Shown here in pieces: positions 25,196 to 34,703 of a DNA stretch of 64,000 nucleotides. Numbering within the stretch: the stretch's first letter is position 1; each line of letters opens with the position of its first letter. Under the pieces are notes generated by a model, which saw nothing but the letters and a program-made list of their open reading frames with translations, had not been told where the DNA came from and did not search any database. Both the position numbers and the translations under genes were made by a program. The stretch is from PALSA-1006 sp041660815 (GTDB lineage: Bacteria; Pseudomonadota; Gammaproteobacteria; Burkholderiales; Gallionellaceae): contig JBAZVN010000012.1 of assembly GCA_041660815.1 (NCBI GenBank), forward strand, positions 1 through 64,000, given 5' to 3'.

Positions 25196-26254
25196 ATGAA
25201 TAAGAAAATAATCGCACTGGTTGTTGCAACTGTATTTTCTGCGCCCGCTTTCGCAGAAGTAAGCACCTACGGCATTATTGATGCTGCTGCTGTTTATGCC
25301 TCCGGCAAGGGACAACAAAGTGATTTAATTGGCTATTCCGGTGGCCTGTCCGGTTCACGTTTTGGCGCTAAGGTTACTGAAGACTTGGGTAACGGACTGA
25401 CCGCTGTGGGCGTGCTGGAATACGCATTGGACACACAAATTCAAGCCAGCTCGGCCAATCTAAAAGCACGTCAACAGATGCTTGCAGTTGCGGGCGATTT
25501 TGGCACGGTTGCAGCCGGCTATCTGCAAACTGCAGCTTATGACTTTGCCGGAAAATTTGACCCGCTCTCAGGTTCTGCTATTTCTCCATACCAGAGCATT
25601 GCTGCCGGCGGCGGATTCTTGGTAGGCTCAACAACGGCTGCTGCTCGCGCCCAACGTGCCTTGGCTTACATTTCACCTAACATCAGTGGCTTGACGGTTG
25701 CAGTGAATTACACAACTTCACTCGACAATGCGCTGGGTAATTTAGGCAAAGCAGATAACGCCACCACCGGCCTCAAAACGTCCGCTTATCTGTTGTCCGG
25801 CACCTATGTGTTGGATGTACTGACTGTAGGCGCGGTCTATGCAGGTGCAAGCAGCGACAATGCCGGATCAACCTCATCGTCAGACTTGGCTGTTGGCGCC
25901 TCTTATGACTTGGGTATTGCAAAAGTCATGGGTACCTTTCAAATGGCCAGCGCTGGTTCTGTAACCAACACGGCATATTCCCTGTCCGGCGTAATGCCAG
26001 TTGGCGAACATGCCGTTGCCGCAAGCTTTGCAATGAGCTCCATGGACGCCGCCGACTCCAACGGCACTGGTTTGACTGTGGGTTATCTGCATAACCTGTC
26101 TAAAACGGCAACAGCTTACGCCGCGTTTGAAACAGTTAGCAATGGCAATGCAACCCATGCTTATAGCGTAGCTAACAATGCCCTATCAGCTGCCACCCTG
26201 ACAAATGGCGGTGGCTCTACCCTGATCGCTATCGGTCTGCGCAAGAAGTTCTAA
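25196..26254 (+). CDS. Gram-negative porin
   Basis: This 352-residue outer-membrane protein has a Sec signal peptide (MNKKIIALVVATVFSAPAFA) and a mature start EVSTYGIIDAAAVYA, typical of the betaproteobacterial trimeric porin family. SRFGAKVTEDLGNGLTAVGVLEY is the family pattern, and the chain ends GLRKKF with the terminal Phe needed for BAM insertion. A strong AAGGAG site precedes the ATG. A terminator with a UUCG loop follows. Substrate is not predictable. Confidence 0.93.
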   Translation: MNKKIIALVVATVFSAPAFAEVSTYGIIDAAAVYASGKGQQSDLIGYSGGLSGSRFGAKVTEDLGNGLTAVGVLEYALDTQIQASSANLKARQQMLAVAGDFGTVAAGYLQTAAYDFAGKFDPLSGSAISPYQSIAAGGGFLVGSTTAAARAQRALAYISPNISGLTVAVNYTTSLDNALGNLGKADNATTGLKTSAYLLSGTYVLDVLTVGAVYAGASSDNAGSTSSSDLAVGASYDLGIAKVMGTFQMASAGSVTNTAYSLSGVMPVGEHAVAASFAMSSMDAADSNGTGLTVGYLHNLSKTATAYAAFETVSNGNATHAYSVANNALSAATLTNGGGSTLIAIGLRKKF

Positions 26255-26276
26255 TTAGTCTGTTTCAATATGAACA

Positions 26277-26304
26277 AAACGGGTGTCTTCGGATGCCCGT
26301 TTTT
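26277..26304 (+). terminator. Terminator after the porin gene
   Basis: The stem AAAACGGGTGTC/GATGCCCGTTTT encloses a C(TTCG)G tetraloop, a very stable hairpin, and is followed by a short T-run. Confidence 0.88.
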
Positions 26305-26426
26305 ACTTAAATGGCCTTGAGCACAATTAATTAACAAAAAACCCCCGAATACCCCTTGCCAGAAGGCCAATTTTCTACAACAATCCGCACCGGTACTATT
26401 ACCACAACTCTAGGGAGCTAACACAC

Positions 26427-26711
26427 ATGAATCGTAAAGAACTGATTGACGCATTGGCAACTAAGACTGACAGCAGCAAAGCTGACGCTGACCGCAATAT
26501 TGCAGCACTGATCGAAATCATCACAGGCGCACTGAAAAAAGGCGACAACGTTGCTTTGGTTGGCTTTGGCTCTTTTGAAGTACGCAAGCGCGCTGCCCGC
26601 GTTGGTCGTAACCCTAAGACTGGCGAAGAATTAAAAATCAAAGCTTCAAAAGTTCCAGCTTTCAAACCGGGTGCAACCCTTAAAGCTGCTGTGAACGGCG
26701 TCAAGAAGTAA
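26427..26711 (+). CDS. hupB: DNA-binding protein HU
   Basis: This 94-residue nucleoid protein bends and compacts DNA. It starts MNRKELIDALATKTDSSKADA and contains the family signature GFGSFEVRKRAARVGRNPKTGE, the DNA-clasping arm with the intercalating proline, and a basic C-terminus. It is monocistronic with an AGGGAG site and a clear terminator at 26732. Confidence 0.96.
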   Translation: MNRKELIDALATKTDSSKADADRNIAALIEIITGALKKGDNVALVGFGSFEVRKRAARVGRNPKTGEELKIKASKVPAFKPGATLKAAVNGVKK

Positions 26712-26731
26712 TCTTCTGCACGGCGCATCGC

Positions 26732-26762
26732 AAAAAGACCGGATAGTTATCCGGTCTTTTTT
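26732..26762. terminator. Terminator after hupB
   Basis: AAAAAGACCGGATA and TATCCGGTCTTTTT form a perfect 14-bp arm pair around GT, giving a strong bidirectional intrinsic terminator. Confidence 0.95.
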
Positions 26763-26785
26763 ACTCTAACAATCAAGGAATTAAA

Positions 26786-27040
26786 ATGAATGACATCCTG
26801 CAGTACCTAAAGACACATGGCGAGCGCCTCGATTTTGAGATCGCCGAAGCTGCAGGAATATCCCTCGCAAAAGCGCGTACCCAGCTCAACGAGCTTGCCG
26901 CAAAAGGCGAAATAATGGCGTGCCATTCCACGCGTTTTGAAAAAGGCAAAAAGATTGAAGGCCTGAGCTGCCGCATCTCGGGTTATATCCCTCCCGCTAC
27001 ACCGGGCAGAAAATCCAAAGCACAATTAGTGCTTTCTTAG
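26786..27040 (+). CDS. Small winged-helix DNA-binding protein
   Basis: This 84-residue protein contains a helix-turn-helix (FEIAEAAGISLAKARTQLNELAAKGEIMACHSTRF) followed by a wing and a basic tail with TPGRKSKAQ. It starts 8 nt after an AAGGAA site. It lies between two terminators, so it is its own transcript. A local transcription factor is likely; target unknown. Confidence 0.7.
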   Translation: MNDILQYLKTHGERLDFEIAEAAGISLAKARTQLNELAAKGEIMACHSTRFEKGKKIEGLSCRISGYIPPATPGRKSKAQLVLS

Positions 27041-27096
27041 CCGATATTTGATGGGGCGAGTTTATTCCCCCGATCAGCAAATAAAAGTTACGCTAC

Positions 27097-27128
27097 AAAA
27101 AAAGCGCATCATCAAGATGCGCTTTTTT
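27097..27128. terminator. Bidirectional terminator between convergent genes
   Basis: A7-GCGCATC (27097-27110) and GATGCGC-T6 (27116-27128) form a perfect hairpin with a 5-nt loop. It serves the winged-helix gene from the left and the CBS gene with its long upstream cluster from the right. Confidence 0.93.
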
Positions 27129-27146
27129 CATTCCATCACCAATATA

Positions 27147-27722
27147 TTACTTGGTGTGCCCTGCTGCTCTGCGGCGGGCAATCTCGGTCAAACGCAATAC
27201 TTTTGAGGAAGAAAACAGACCGCGCAGACTGTGGTGCTTGCCTTCTTTACTATCCAACACAGGAAGATGGGTGCGCCCGGTGCGCTGGAAAGCGTCCAAT
27301 ACGCCTTGTACAGTTACCGTATCGACGTTTTTCATCTCAACGCTGACCCAGTCATGGGTCTTCTCCATGATATCTTTTACTTTGATATCTTTATGCGTTA
27401 CGCCACGATCGGCAAAGCCCACGCTTTGCAAATAGCGCATGGGTTTCTCGCCCATGATGTCATAGGAAGTAATCATGCCCAGGATCTCATTGGATGCCTC
27501 ATCGATCACAAAGGCAATACGCAAACCGGCCACCTTCATTTTTTCCAGCGCGGCATCAATGGTGTCCTCGGGATTGACTTTGAACAGGGCGCGCACATGA
27601 AAATCGGTCATCACCGAGACAGCCGGATCGGATAATTCGACTTGCCACAACTCATTGCCGGGCAATTCAATATGATTAATCGCTGAAAAAGTATGCAAGG
27701 TATTGGCTTTTAAATGTCCCAT
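27147..27722 (-). CDS. CBS-domain protein
   Basis: This 191-residue cytosolic protein has two CBS motifs: DFHVRALFKVNPEDTIDAALEKMKVAGLRIAFVIDE... and VKDIMEKTHDWVSVEMKNVDTVTVQGVLDAFQRTGRTHLPVLD. Such pairs bind adenine nucleotides and act as sensors. It is the most distal gene of the leftward run that begins at 38186, with an 87-nt gap to the TPR gene. It may be separately transcribed and unrelated to that cluster. Confidence 0.85.
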   Translation of the reverse strand: MGHLKANTLHTFSAINHIELPGNELWQVELSDPAVSVMTDFHVRALFKVNPEDTIDAALEKMKVAGLRIAFVIDEASNEILGMITSYDIMGEKPMRYLQSVGFADRGVTHKDIKVKDIMEKTHDWVSVEMKNVDTVTVQGVLDAFQRTGRTHLPVLDSKEGKHHSLRGLFSSSKVLRLTEIARRRAAGHTK

Positions 27723-27809
27723 TAAGTTCTCCGTTAAATTTGATAAAGGATTGAAAATTGTCTGGCGCGAAGTATAACGCCTCCGATATTTTTCGTCAGG
27801 GCGAAATGC

Positions 27810-28451
27810 CTATTTTGCAATGAAGTTGCTGTTGATATAGTTGCTGGCTTCGGCATGCACAGGAAAGAGTTCCAACACGCGCGCGTACGCCGCATTGGCT
27901 TTCGGGACATCGCCCAGCCAAGCTTCGGCACGCGCCAAATAGATCAGTGCCGTGGCATCCGTCGGGTAATGCGCTGCAAGTTGTGTGGCACGCTGCTGCA
28001 ACGGTGTCCATTTTCGCTGTGCTTCATCACAGATCATTATTTGCAGATGCGCGGTGTAATCCCAATTCGACAGCTGAATGATTTTCTGAGCTTCCACTGA
28101 GGCTTCGCGCCAGCGCTGCTGGGCGATCAGCGAACGGACAATGCCGTGCCGGGTTTCCAGTGAATGGGGATTTATTTCCAGCGCTTTGCGATAATCGAGA
28201 ATCGAATCGGCAAACCAACCCAGCGCATATTTAAGTGCCGCACGGCGCATCAAAGCAAACTCATGATCCGGGGAATCCAACAGCACAAAATTTAACGGGG
28301 CAATTGCCCGCTCAAATTTCCCCAAACCTTCCAAGCGGTAAGACTCTTGCCAGGGCGTCTCTTCCGTTACATCCACCCCTTCGGACCAGGCCGGCGCCAC
28401 AATAGATAACATCATGATTATAAATGATAATTTAAGTAATAATAATTTCAT
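27810..28451 (-). CDS. Secreted TPR-like protein A of the decarboxylase/ATP-grasp cluster
   Basis: This 213-residue protein has a signal peptide (residues 1-23, ending AWS) and helical TPR-like repeats, for example FADSILDYRKALEINPHSLETRHGIVRSLIAQQRWREA. It is clearly paralogous to the protein at 34704-35309. Shared patterns include E-GK-A near the N-terminus, RRA/G...Y-L-G-, RWREA, YTA-L, YPTD, IYLARA-AW and the terminal VL--P-H-EA. It is probably a periplasmic scaffold. It lies 36 nt after the beta-barrel gene in the same orientation. Confidence 0.75.
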   Translation of the reverse strand: MKLLLLKLSFIIMMLSIVAPAWSEGVDVTEETPWQESYRLEGLGKFERAIAPLNFVLLDSPDHEFALMRRAALKYALGWFADSILDYRKALEINPHSLETRHGIVRSLIAQQRWREASVEAQKIIQLSNWDYTAHLQIMICDEAQRKWTPLQQRATQLAAHYPTDATALIYLARAEAWLGDVPKANAAYARVLELFPVHAEASNYINSNFIAK

Positions 28452-28487
28452 AAATACTTTCTTATTGAATAAAATGGTTCCAACTTT

Positions 28488-29474
28488 TTACCATTGCTTG
28501 CGTACACCAACGTATAAATAGCTGGCGGAATAAGCAGTCGTATGAGATACCGAATCCAATGTTGCCGGTACAAGCGCGTCGTATTTATCCAGCCCTCCCT
28601 GAACAATCAAAAGCGCTTCTTCGGCAAAGTTCCACTGTGCGGCAAGCATAAATCCGCCGGTTTGCAGATCGGCAAAGTTATAAACCGTGGCAGGCTCAAC
28701 CGCATAAATGCGCTCTCCCACCAAAGCGCCCATTTGTATCTGATTCGGTGACCAGCCTGTTCCGTCAAAAAAATGCGTCCATTTCACATCGACCGCATCC
28801 GTGCTGGCCACATTTTGCGTGCGCTTCAAATTATCCGGAATAATATGGTACAGGCGGAATTGTAGCCAATCGGCAGCTTCATTAAATGCCAAGCCAATGG
28901 TGGGCGTAAACTGCATCACCGTCAGCGCCCCGTTACCCTGATTGCCTGCGGCATAACTGCTGTAGGCAAAACCCAGATCCAGATAGGACTCCTTCGCATA
29001 ATCCAGAAATGCCATTTGTGCAGCCGCTGTTGTGACACCGGTTTCTTTGCTACTGTCGTTATTCCTGGCCACAATCACTTCGCCGGATAAAGTAAGCACC
29101 CCGGGCAAATCATCGGGCGTATAACGCTCCCAGCCGGATAAATTATAAGCAGTTTGGATTAACTTGCGGGCACCGGAAGATGCGCCGGTGGACTTCTGCT
29201 TAACCGTGGTAGCGGATAAACCCAAGGCCATTCCATAGCGTTCAAGATATTGCAAATCCGCACTCATTCCGACCGTTGCAACACTATCGCGCGTTGGAGA
29301 ATTACTATAAGTGCCGTAAGAAGCCTGCGGCATCAGCGCCATTGTCCACTCGCCGGGAACCGGCAGCGGTGGCAACTCGTTGCCATCGGCAAAGGCGGAG
29401 GGCAAACCAAACAGCGCACCACACAACAGCGCTGCGCGGCAATAACTTTTGGAAAATATTAACGATGCATGCAT
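28488..29474 (-). CDS. Putative outer-membrane beta-barrel protein
   Basis: This 328-residue protein has a signal peptide ending SAFA at about residue 29. The mature chain alternates aromatic and small residues, with amphipathic strands such as SYLYVGVRKQW and a terminal Trp like many BAM substrates. I do not recognise a defined family. It sits between the Ntn-hydrolase gene (66-nt gap) and TPR gene A (36-nt gap). Its likely role is the outer-membrane step of whatever the cluster makes or imports. Confidence 0.7.
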   Translation of the reverse strand: MHASLIFSKSYCRAALLCGALFGLPSAFADGNELPPLPVPGEWTMALMPQASYGTYSNSPTRDSVATVGMSADLQYLERYGMALGLSATTVKQKSTGASSGARKLIQTAYNLSGWERYTPDDLPGVLTLSGEVIVARNNDSSKETGVTTAAAQMAFLDYAKESYLDLGFAYSSYAAGNQGNGALTVMQFTPTIGLAFNEAADWLQFRLYHIIPDNLKRTQNVASTDAVDVKWTHFFDGTGWSPNQIQMGALVGERIYAVEPATVYNFADLQTGGFMLAAQWNFAEEALLIVQGGLDKYDALVPATLDSVSHTTAYSASYLYVGVRKQW

Positions 29475-29540
29475 GAACTTAAAATCCCGAGTGATCTGTA
29501 AAGTATCGGTAAACTATTTTGAATGTTGATGGTACCCCAC

Positions 29541-30524
29541 TCACGCAAGGTTAACCCACACTTCGTATTCTTCAAAAAATGCAAAGGACTGGTACATGCG
29601 CACATGATTCGGCCAGCGATACTCCATCGCGCGCAGTTGCGGATTATAAATTGCGGTGTAAAGCGTACCAAATCCCTGTGCATAATTGGAGGCAAACAGC
29701 GGACTATATTCAAACGCATTCACGAAAGATTCAATGTTGCTGAGCGGATCGTACAGTTTGCCCAGCAAAAACTGCTGCCGCTCATAAGATCTTGAAAAAA
29801 TTGCATAATTTGTCAACTCATAATCGCCCTGATGATTCACTGCCAGCGGCTTATAAGTGATGTTGGGGCTTGAAAAAGGCGTGAGCTCAACGGTGCGCAC
29901 CTGCCCCTGCGCATCCAGTAAGGTGACGTTGTAAGCCATGTGCGCGGGCACACGGTTTAACACCTTGACGGCATCGTCCACCGTGCTGCAAAACTCCAGC
30001 ACATAACGCAAAATAATCGGAATGCTAAATCCTTCGGTGACATCTTCTTTGCCGCCAAAGGCCAGCGACACGGATAAGCCGTGTTCATTCATCCCGTCCA
30101 ACACGCCCCACAAACAGTCGGTGGAAGCGATCACCCCCGTGTTATGCCAGTGCGTTTTCATGATGCGCCCCTCGCAAAATTCCGGGGCATAGTCATAGTT
30201 GCGCACCAGAATGGGCGAATAGCGCGTCCACACCGCCTGCGAACAGCCGGAAAGATAAGGCGCCGGGCAATAAAAACTCAGCAGACGCGCGTCCACATCG
30301 TCCGCTTGAGTAATTTTTATCAGATGTTCCCATAGCGGCACAAACTCCGGCATGTAGGTTTGCAGTGCGTTACGGCACTCCTGCAAACCGGGACGTTTTA
30401 GCTCGCCTTCGCTGGCAAACCAGTGCCGGTAACCCGCAATCGACTCATGATAATAAGCCAGCCATTGATAGCTGGGGAAGGCTTCGGAAACCGCCTGAAA
30501 ACGCTTGGTGATATAGCTTGTCAT
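29541..30524 (-). CDS. C45-like Ntn hydrolase (acyl-CoA:6-APA acyltransferase type)
   Basis: This 327-residue protein has the signature of the isopenicillin-N acyltransferase family: a small-residue-Cys site (LSGC, Cys94) followed by WTRYSPILVRNYDYAPE, equivalent to the conserved NxD strand. In the family the precursor cleaves itself before Cys to expose an N-terminal nucleophile that hydrolyses or transfers acyl groups on amines. GVLDGMNEHGLSVSLAFGG is a further family motif. No signal peptide is present. The start is 3 nt after the ATP-grasp stop, so the two proteins are probably made together. Confidence 0.82.
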   Translation of the reverse strand: MTSYITKRFQAVSEAFPSYQWLAYYHESIAGYRHWFASEGELKRPGLQECRNALQTYMPEFVPLWEHLIKITQADDVDARLLSFYCPAPYLSGCSQAVWTRYSPILVRNYDYAPEFCEGRIMKTHWHNTGVIASTDCLWGVLDGMNEHGLSVSLAFGGKEDVTEGFSIPIILRYVLEFCSTVDDAVKVLNRVPAHMAYNVTLLDAQGQVRTVELTPFSSPNITYKPLAVNHQGDYELTNYAIFSRSYERQQFLLGKLYDPLSNIESFVNAFEYSPLFASNYAQGFGTLYTAIYNPQLRAMEYRWPNHVRMYQSFAFFEEYEVWVNLA

Positions 30525-30527
30525 TGC

Positions 30528-32000
30528 TCACGCCCCGCTTTTAACATTGGCTGGATTGTGATTCAGCGCCACCAAAGAGCGCTCTTCCTGATTGAGGGGA
30601 CGATACTGAAAACAGCTTTGTAGCGCCGTAACCCAATGCGCCCCGACTGCATTTAATTTCCCCTGATCATTACGAATAATCCGGTTTAAAAACATGACTG
30701 CCAAATCGCCACCGTGATAGGCATATTCACCGACATTCATGATGCGCAATATATACGCCTCATTTTCCGCCAGTGCCTCGCGGCGGTTATAACCCGTGCG
30801 CTGCAGCGTGAGTTGACCGTCCGCGCCCAGCGCATAAACACCGGAAACCGGCGCCTGGGTGATGATCTTCAGGGACTCTTCGGTATATTTCAGAACCACT
30901 TGCGCGGCAACTCCCGTTGCGCCCTGCTGCAACACCGCCTGATTAAATTCGTTCACATCCAGGGTGAGTTCGACATCGGGTGCGTATTCCAGCAAATGAA
31001 ATAAAAACAACGGAAGCGTTGTCTCGCTGAAATTCGACATATTGGTCATGGCACTGATGCCGGTGATGCGCGCATTCAACTCGCCCAAATACACCTCATG
31101 CGTATCCAGGTCGACCAGATAATCCAACTCAAAATAGCCGCGGTATCCGCGCTGATATAAAGCGTCGCCCATCGCTTGCGAATAATGCAAAACCTGACGG
31201 CGAATATCCGGTGAAAAAGCAGCCTCATACAATTCATTGCCGCACCAACCGCCGGCATACGGCGTGAGAGATTCAATACCGATCAACTCGGTGAGTAGTG
31301 GGCCGACAAAAGTGCCCCAGCGCGTGGCGCAAGCTTCGATGGCAGAGCCGCTACAGTTTATCCAGCGCATCACTTTGACCTGTGCTTCCGCTTCAATTTT
31401 ATCCGCCACCGCCAGATAATCCGCTTCGCACGCGATGAAGAAAGTGGTTTTTCCCGAGTCGCCGTAGGGCGTTTGCACCACCCAGCGCGCCCCCAAATTT
31501 GCCTGTTGCGCAAGCGCTTGCAGATTCTCAAACGAACTTACTTTACCCAGCACATTCGGCACGCTGCGCACACCGGCCTGATTGCCAATTTCCGTGGTGA
31601 CAATCTTGCTGTCTATCTCGCGCACCAGACTGCTGTTCGGCAAAATAATGTCCAGATTTAAACTATGGCACAAGGCTTCAATCTGCGCGTTAAAAAACAG
31701 AAAGATCACGCGGCCACCGGGCTTGTTCCGGGCCAATAAACTGCGCACTTCCGCGCTATTCAGCAGATAGGTATTAATCTCTTCGATGCTTTCAAACACG
31801 CGCGCATGATCATCGGCAATCATCAACACCCGCGGATGCCGGTGATCAAAACAATCAATTAAATTAATATTCAGCCAGCCCCGCACCCACTCATGCAGCC
31901 CCATCAAATTAAAATTACTGGCGCTGATAAAATAGTACGGGACATTATTTTCAGCGAAATAACGCTTAATGTCGGCTATGGAGTTAAGTGTTTGTGGCAT
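30528..32000 (-). CDS. ATP-grasp carboxylate-amine ligase-like protein
   Basis: This 490-residue cytosolic protein has an ATP-grasp fold in residues 130-340. The glycine-rich loop is PYGDSGKTTF (178-187). The metal-binding acidic strands are GYFELDYLVD and VYLGELNARITGISAMTN, where Glu and Asn coordinate Mg-ATP. Relatives couple a carboxylate to an amine via an acyl-phosphate. It is not biotin carboxylase, since the biotin and bicarbonate region is absent. It lies between the decarboxylase (27-nt gap) and the Ntn hydrolase (3-nt gap), which suggests it ligates the amine made by the decarboxylase. Confidence 0.8.
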   Translation of the reverse strand: MPQTLNSIADIKRYFAENNVPYYFISASNFNLMGLHEWVRGWLNINLIDCFDHRHPRVLMIADDHARVFESIEEINTYLLNSAEVRSLLARNKPGGRVIFLFFNAQIEALCHSLNLDIILPNSSLVREIDSKIVTTEIGNQAGVRSVPNVLGKVSSFENLQALAQQANLGARWVVQTPYGDSGKTTFFIACEADYLAVADKIEAEAQVKVMRWINCSGSAIEACATRWGTFVGPLLTELIGIESLTPYAGGWCGNELYEAAFSPDIRRQVLHYSQAMGDALYQRGYRGYFELDYLVDLDTHEVYLGELNARITGISAMTNMSNFSETTLPLFLFHLLEYAPDVELTLDVNEFNQAVLQQGATGVAAQVVLKYTEESLKIITQAPVSGVYALGADGQLTLQRTGYNRREALAENEAYILRIMNVGEYAYHGGDLAVMFLNRIIRNDQGKLNAVGAHWVTALQSCFQYRPLNQEERSLVALNHNPANVKSGA

Positions 32001-32027
32001 GTAAATTCCCGACTTAAAAATTATTAT

Positions 32028-34691
32028 TTAGACGACTTGAATTATTTGCTGCGGCTTCATTTTTTCCGCCAAATAATCCCCGCGAAACACTTTGAAACCG
32101 AGCTCAAAGTTATAGCCGTGAATTTCTTTCACTTTGATATGCCGGAAATAATCCAAAATCTCGGTGGTGATAATCTGTCCGGGCACGATTACCGGAAAAC
32201 CGGGCGGATACGGCGTGACAAAACTGGCCGCAACCCAGCGCTGCCCGGCCTGAACCTGTTGAATCGTTTCGGCGGATAGCGGAACGTATTCAACATTGGC
32301 GTCTTCCATGCCCTGATAGTGTGCCGCGCGCATGTCGCTGGCATAAAAATCCCCCCCGGTGAAAGGCATAAAGGCGGGGTGAAAAAGACGTTTTTCGGGC
32401 AGGGGAATAGACGGCTCGAAATGTTGCACGCCCGCGCGCGCGCGACTTTCAGTTTGAAATTTGCTGGCCATTTCATGCAGCACTTGCAGCAGGTAATCGA
32501 TACTTGCCTGAGTCGCCCCGATGTTAATCAACAGCAACACGGTATGCCGCGAAGTTTTATTGACCTGAATATCGTAACGCGTCATCAACAACTGGCGGAA
32601 GCTGCTGCCATCGATGCCGCATTTGCTGACGTTCAGCGAAATCCGGGTCGGATCAATCACAAAATCGGACTGCCCCCAGGCACTGCTTAATTCAGCCAGC
32701 CCGGATTCCGTCGCCTGCAGGTTTTGCTTGCGGTAACGCGCCGGAATCATTTCGTCATCACCCAGCACTTCAAAATACGGCTTGAGTAATTCGGAGGCGC
32801 AAATGCGGCTGCGCAATTGCATCGACAACAAAATTGTATCCCGTACCCGATGAAATCCTTCCAGAGCAGCTTGGCGGCGCGCAATATCCAGCGAAGCGAT
32901 AATTTGATAATTGGGCGACGTCGACGTGTAAATTCGAAACGCGTCCAGAAATTTGGCGCGATTAAATTGCACATCGGCCACCTGAATCATCGAAGCCTGG
33001 CGAAATGCGGTGAGTGTTTTATGCGTGGATTGGGTTGCATATACGCGCAACTGAACTTGGGCGGGATCGGGATAGAGCGTTTGCAGCCACTTACTGTCAT
33101 CCGGATTGGCATCAAAACCCGCCCGCCAATTCAAATAAAATTCTTTATATTCAATAGACTGTATCCTATTTCGGATTTTCTTCACGGCACTCATTGCGCT
33201 TCGGCTGTGGTACAGCGGATGAAAGTGCGCGAAGGCAAACCACGCTTCGTCCCAATGAAAAATGACATCGGGCTTGATCGCCAAAATCTCCATCATGAAA
33301 TTTTCAGCGTGATAAATCAGACCGTCAAAAGTTGAATTGGTCAGGGTAATTTGTTTGAGCTTATCCAGGCGACCATGCTTTTTCAGGTCCAGCATCACCG
33401 CTTTAATTTGTGCCAAATCAATCCCCCCATACAGATCGTAATCCACCAGCGGATACGTTTCCAAAAAGATCGGATACGCGCCGGTCAGCATCACCCCGTA
33501 GGGAATTGATTTATGACAGTCGGCAGAAATCAACACAATGTCGCCGGGTTGCAAATTGGCTTGGCACACGATTTTGTTGGAGGTCGAGGTGCCGTTGGTT
33601 ACAAAATAACTGGCATCCGCACCGAAGGTTTCCGCCGCTTTCAAATGCGCCTGTTTAATCGCCCCGGTCGGGTCCAACAAAGAATCCAAGCCGCCCTGCG
33701 TGGAAGAAGTCTCCGCCAGAAAAACATTGTCGCCGTAAAAATCCAGCATGTCGTGAATCCACGGCGAGCCTTTGATGGAGGCGCCACGCGACAATGGCAG
33801 TGCATGAAACACTCCTTTGGGTTGGCGGCTATAAGCTTGCAGCGCATCAAAAAACGGTGTGGAAAAACGATCACGAACCCCGTTTAAAATGGCCGCATGC
33901 AAATCCTGAAACGGGTTGACATGAAACAGCACGCGCGAGAAATGACTGCGAATGTATTGCGGCAATTCCGCGGCCGATAATTCGCTTATCAAATAATGAT
34001 CCAGTTCAGGGCGCACCGCGCGAATGGTGCGACACAGATTAACTTCCACGCTGTCCTGCCAGTTTAACGGCGCGGTGTTGGCCAGCAGTGCCTTGCTGTA
34101 ATAGGCAAACAGCGGCGCGGATGCGAGCGTGCCGGGCTGGATATGATTCAAATAAATACAGGCCTGAATATCGGAATTGGCCAATACCGCGGTCAGCGCA
34201 TCTTCGGCTGAATCCACCAGCACAATGTCGTAAATATATTCGTCGTGCGCCGACTTAAAAGAAGCCAGGTGTTGGCGATACAACATCTCGTAATCCTCCG
34301 GAAAAGGATGAACGATGAGTACCTCAAAATAGGGTCTAAGTGGCGAGATCGGCCGTGCCTGCAGTTGCCGGTCTTCATGCAAGGTTGGGCGATCCAGCGT
34401 CTCCAAATTCGTTGTAAACGGACTAAAAACATGCTGCCGATAACGCCCTTCTTTAAGTTCGTACAGGCAGTTATTGACCAACTGGGCAAGCAAGGCACCC
34501 TGCCCCGACTCCGTGTAATACGACAGGCGCAAAAGCACTCCGCGACCGGGGAACGTCCAGAACCGGTCAACCGCATAAAGCCGCTGCAGTATATCATATA
34601 TCTGTTTGTAATCAATATGATACAAATTTGCCGCCGCAGCCAATTCCTGCCACAGTTGTTCCCGTTGATGGGTTAAGTCAAAGCTGTTCAT
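32028..34691 (-). CDS. Orn/Lys/Arg-type PLP decarboxylase with long N-terminal extension
   Basis: This 887-residue fold-type I decarboxylase belongs to the inducible lysine/ornithine/arginine group. The PLP lysine is Lys558 in ATQSTHKTLTAF, with Asp481 in FHWDEAWFAF contacting the pyridine nitrogen. VTNGTSTSNKIV binds the phosphate, and the C-terminal domain is kept. A receiver-like wing domain spans about 120-240, and about 100 further residues precede it. Typical relatives are 710-760 residues with the lysine near 367-386, so this one is extended at the N-terminus. The substrate (Arg, Lys or Orn) cannot be read from sequence by eye. Confidence 0.88.
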   Translation of the reverse strand: MNSFDLTHQREQLWQELAAAANLYHIDYKQIYDILQRLYAVDRFWTFPGRGVLLRLSYYTESGQGALLAQLVNNCLYELKEGRYRQHVFSPFTTNLETLDRPTLHEDRQLQARPISPLRPYFEVLIVHPFPEDYEMLYRQHLASFKSAHDEYIYDIVLVDSAEDALTAVLANSDIQACIYLNHIQPGTLASAPLFAYYSKALLANTAPLNWQDSVEVNLCRTIRAVRPELDHYLISELSAAELPQYIRSHFSRVLFHVNPFQDLHAAILNGVRDRFSTPFFDALQAYSRQPKGVFHALPLSRGASIKGSPWIHDMLDFYGDNVFLAETSSTQGGLDSLLDPTGAIKQAHLKAAETFGADASYFVTNGTSTSNKIVCQANLQPGDIVLISADCHKSIPYGVMLTGAYPIFLETYPLVDYDLYGGIDLAQIKAVMLDLKKHGRLDKLKQITLTNSTFDGLIYHAENFMMEILAIKPDVIFHWDEAWFAFAHFHPLYHSRSAMSAVKKIRNRIQSIEYKEFYLNWRAGFDANPDDSKWLQTLYPDPAQVQLRVYATQSTHKTLTAFRQASMIQVADVQFNRAKFLDAFRIYTSTSPNYQIIASLDIARRQAALEGFHRVRDTILLSMQLRSRICASELLKPYFEVLGDDEMIPARYRKQNLQATESGLAELSSAWGQSDFVIDPTRISLNVSKCGIDGSSFRQLLMTRYDIQVNKTSRHTVLLLINIGATQASIDYLLQVLHEMASKFQTESRARAGVQHFEPSIPLPEKRLFHPAFMPFTGGDFYASDMRAAHYQGMEDANVEYVPLSAETIQQVQAGQRWVAASFVTPYPPGFPVIVPGQIITTEILDYFRHIKVKEIHGYNFELGFKVFRGDYLAEKMKPQQIIQVV

Positions 34692-34703
34692 ACGCCTTCC
34701 CGG

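Noticed and set aside
30528..32000. Acetyl-CoA carboxylase biotin carboxylase subunit
   Set aside because: The protein has an ATP-grasp core but not the biotin carboxylase N-terminal domain or bicarbonate site, and no biotin carrier gene is nearby.
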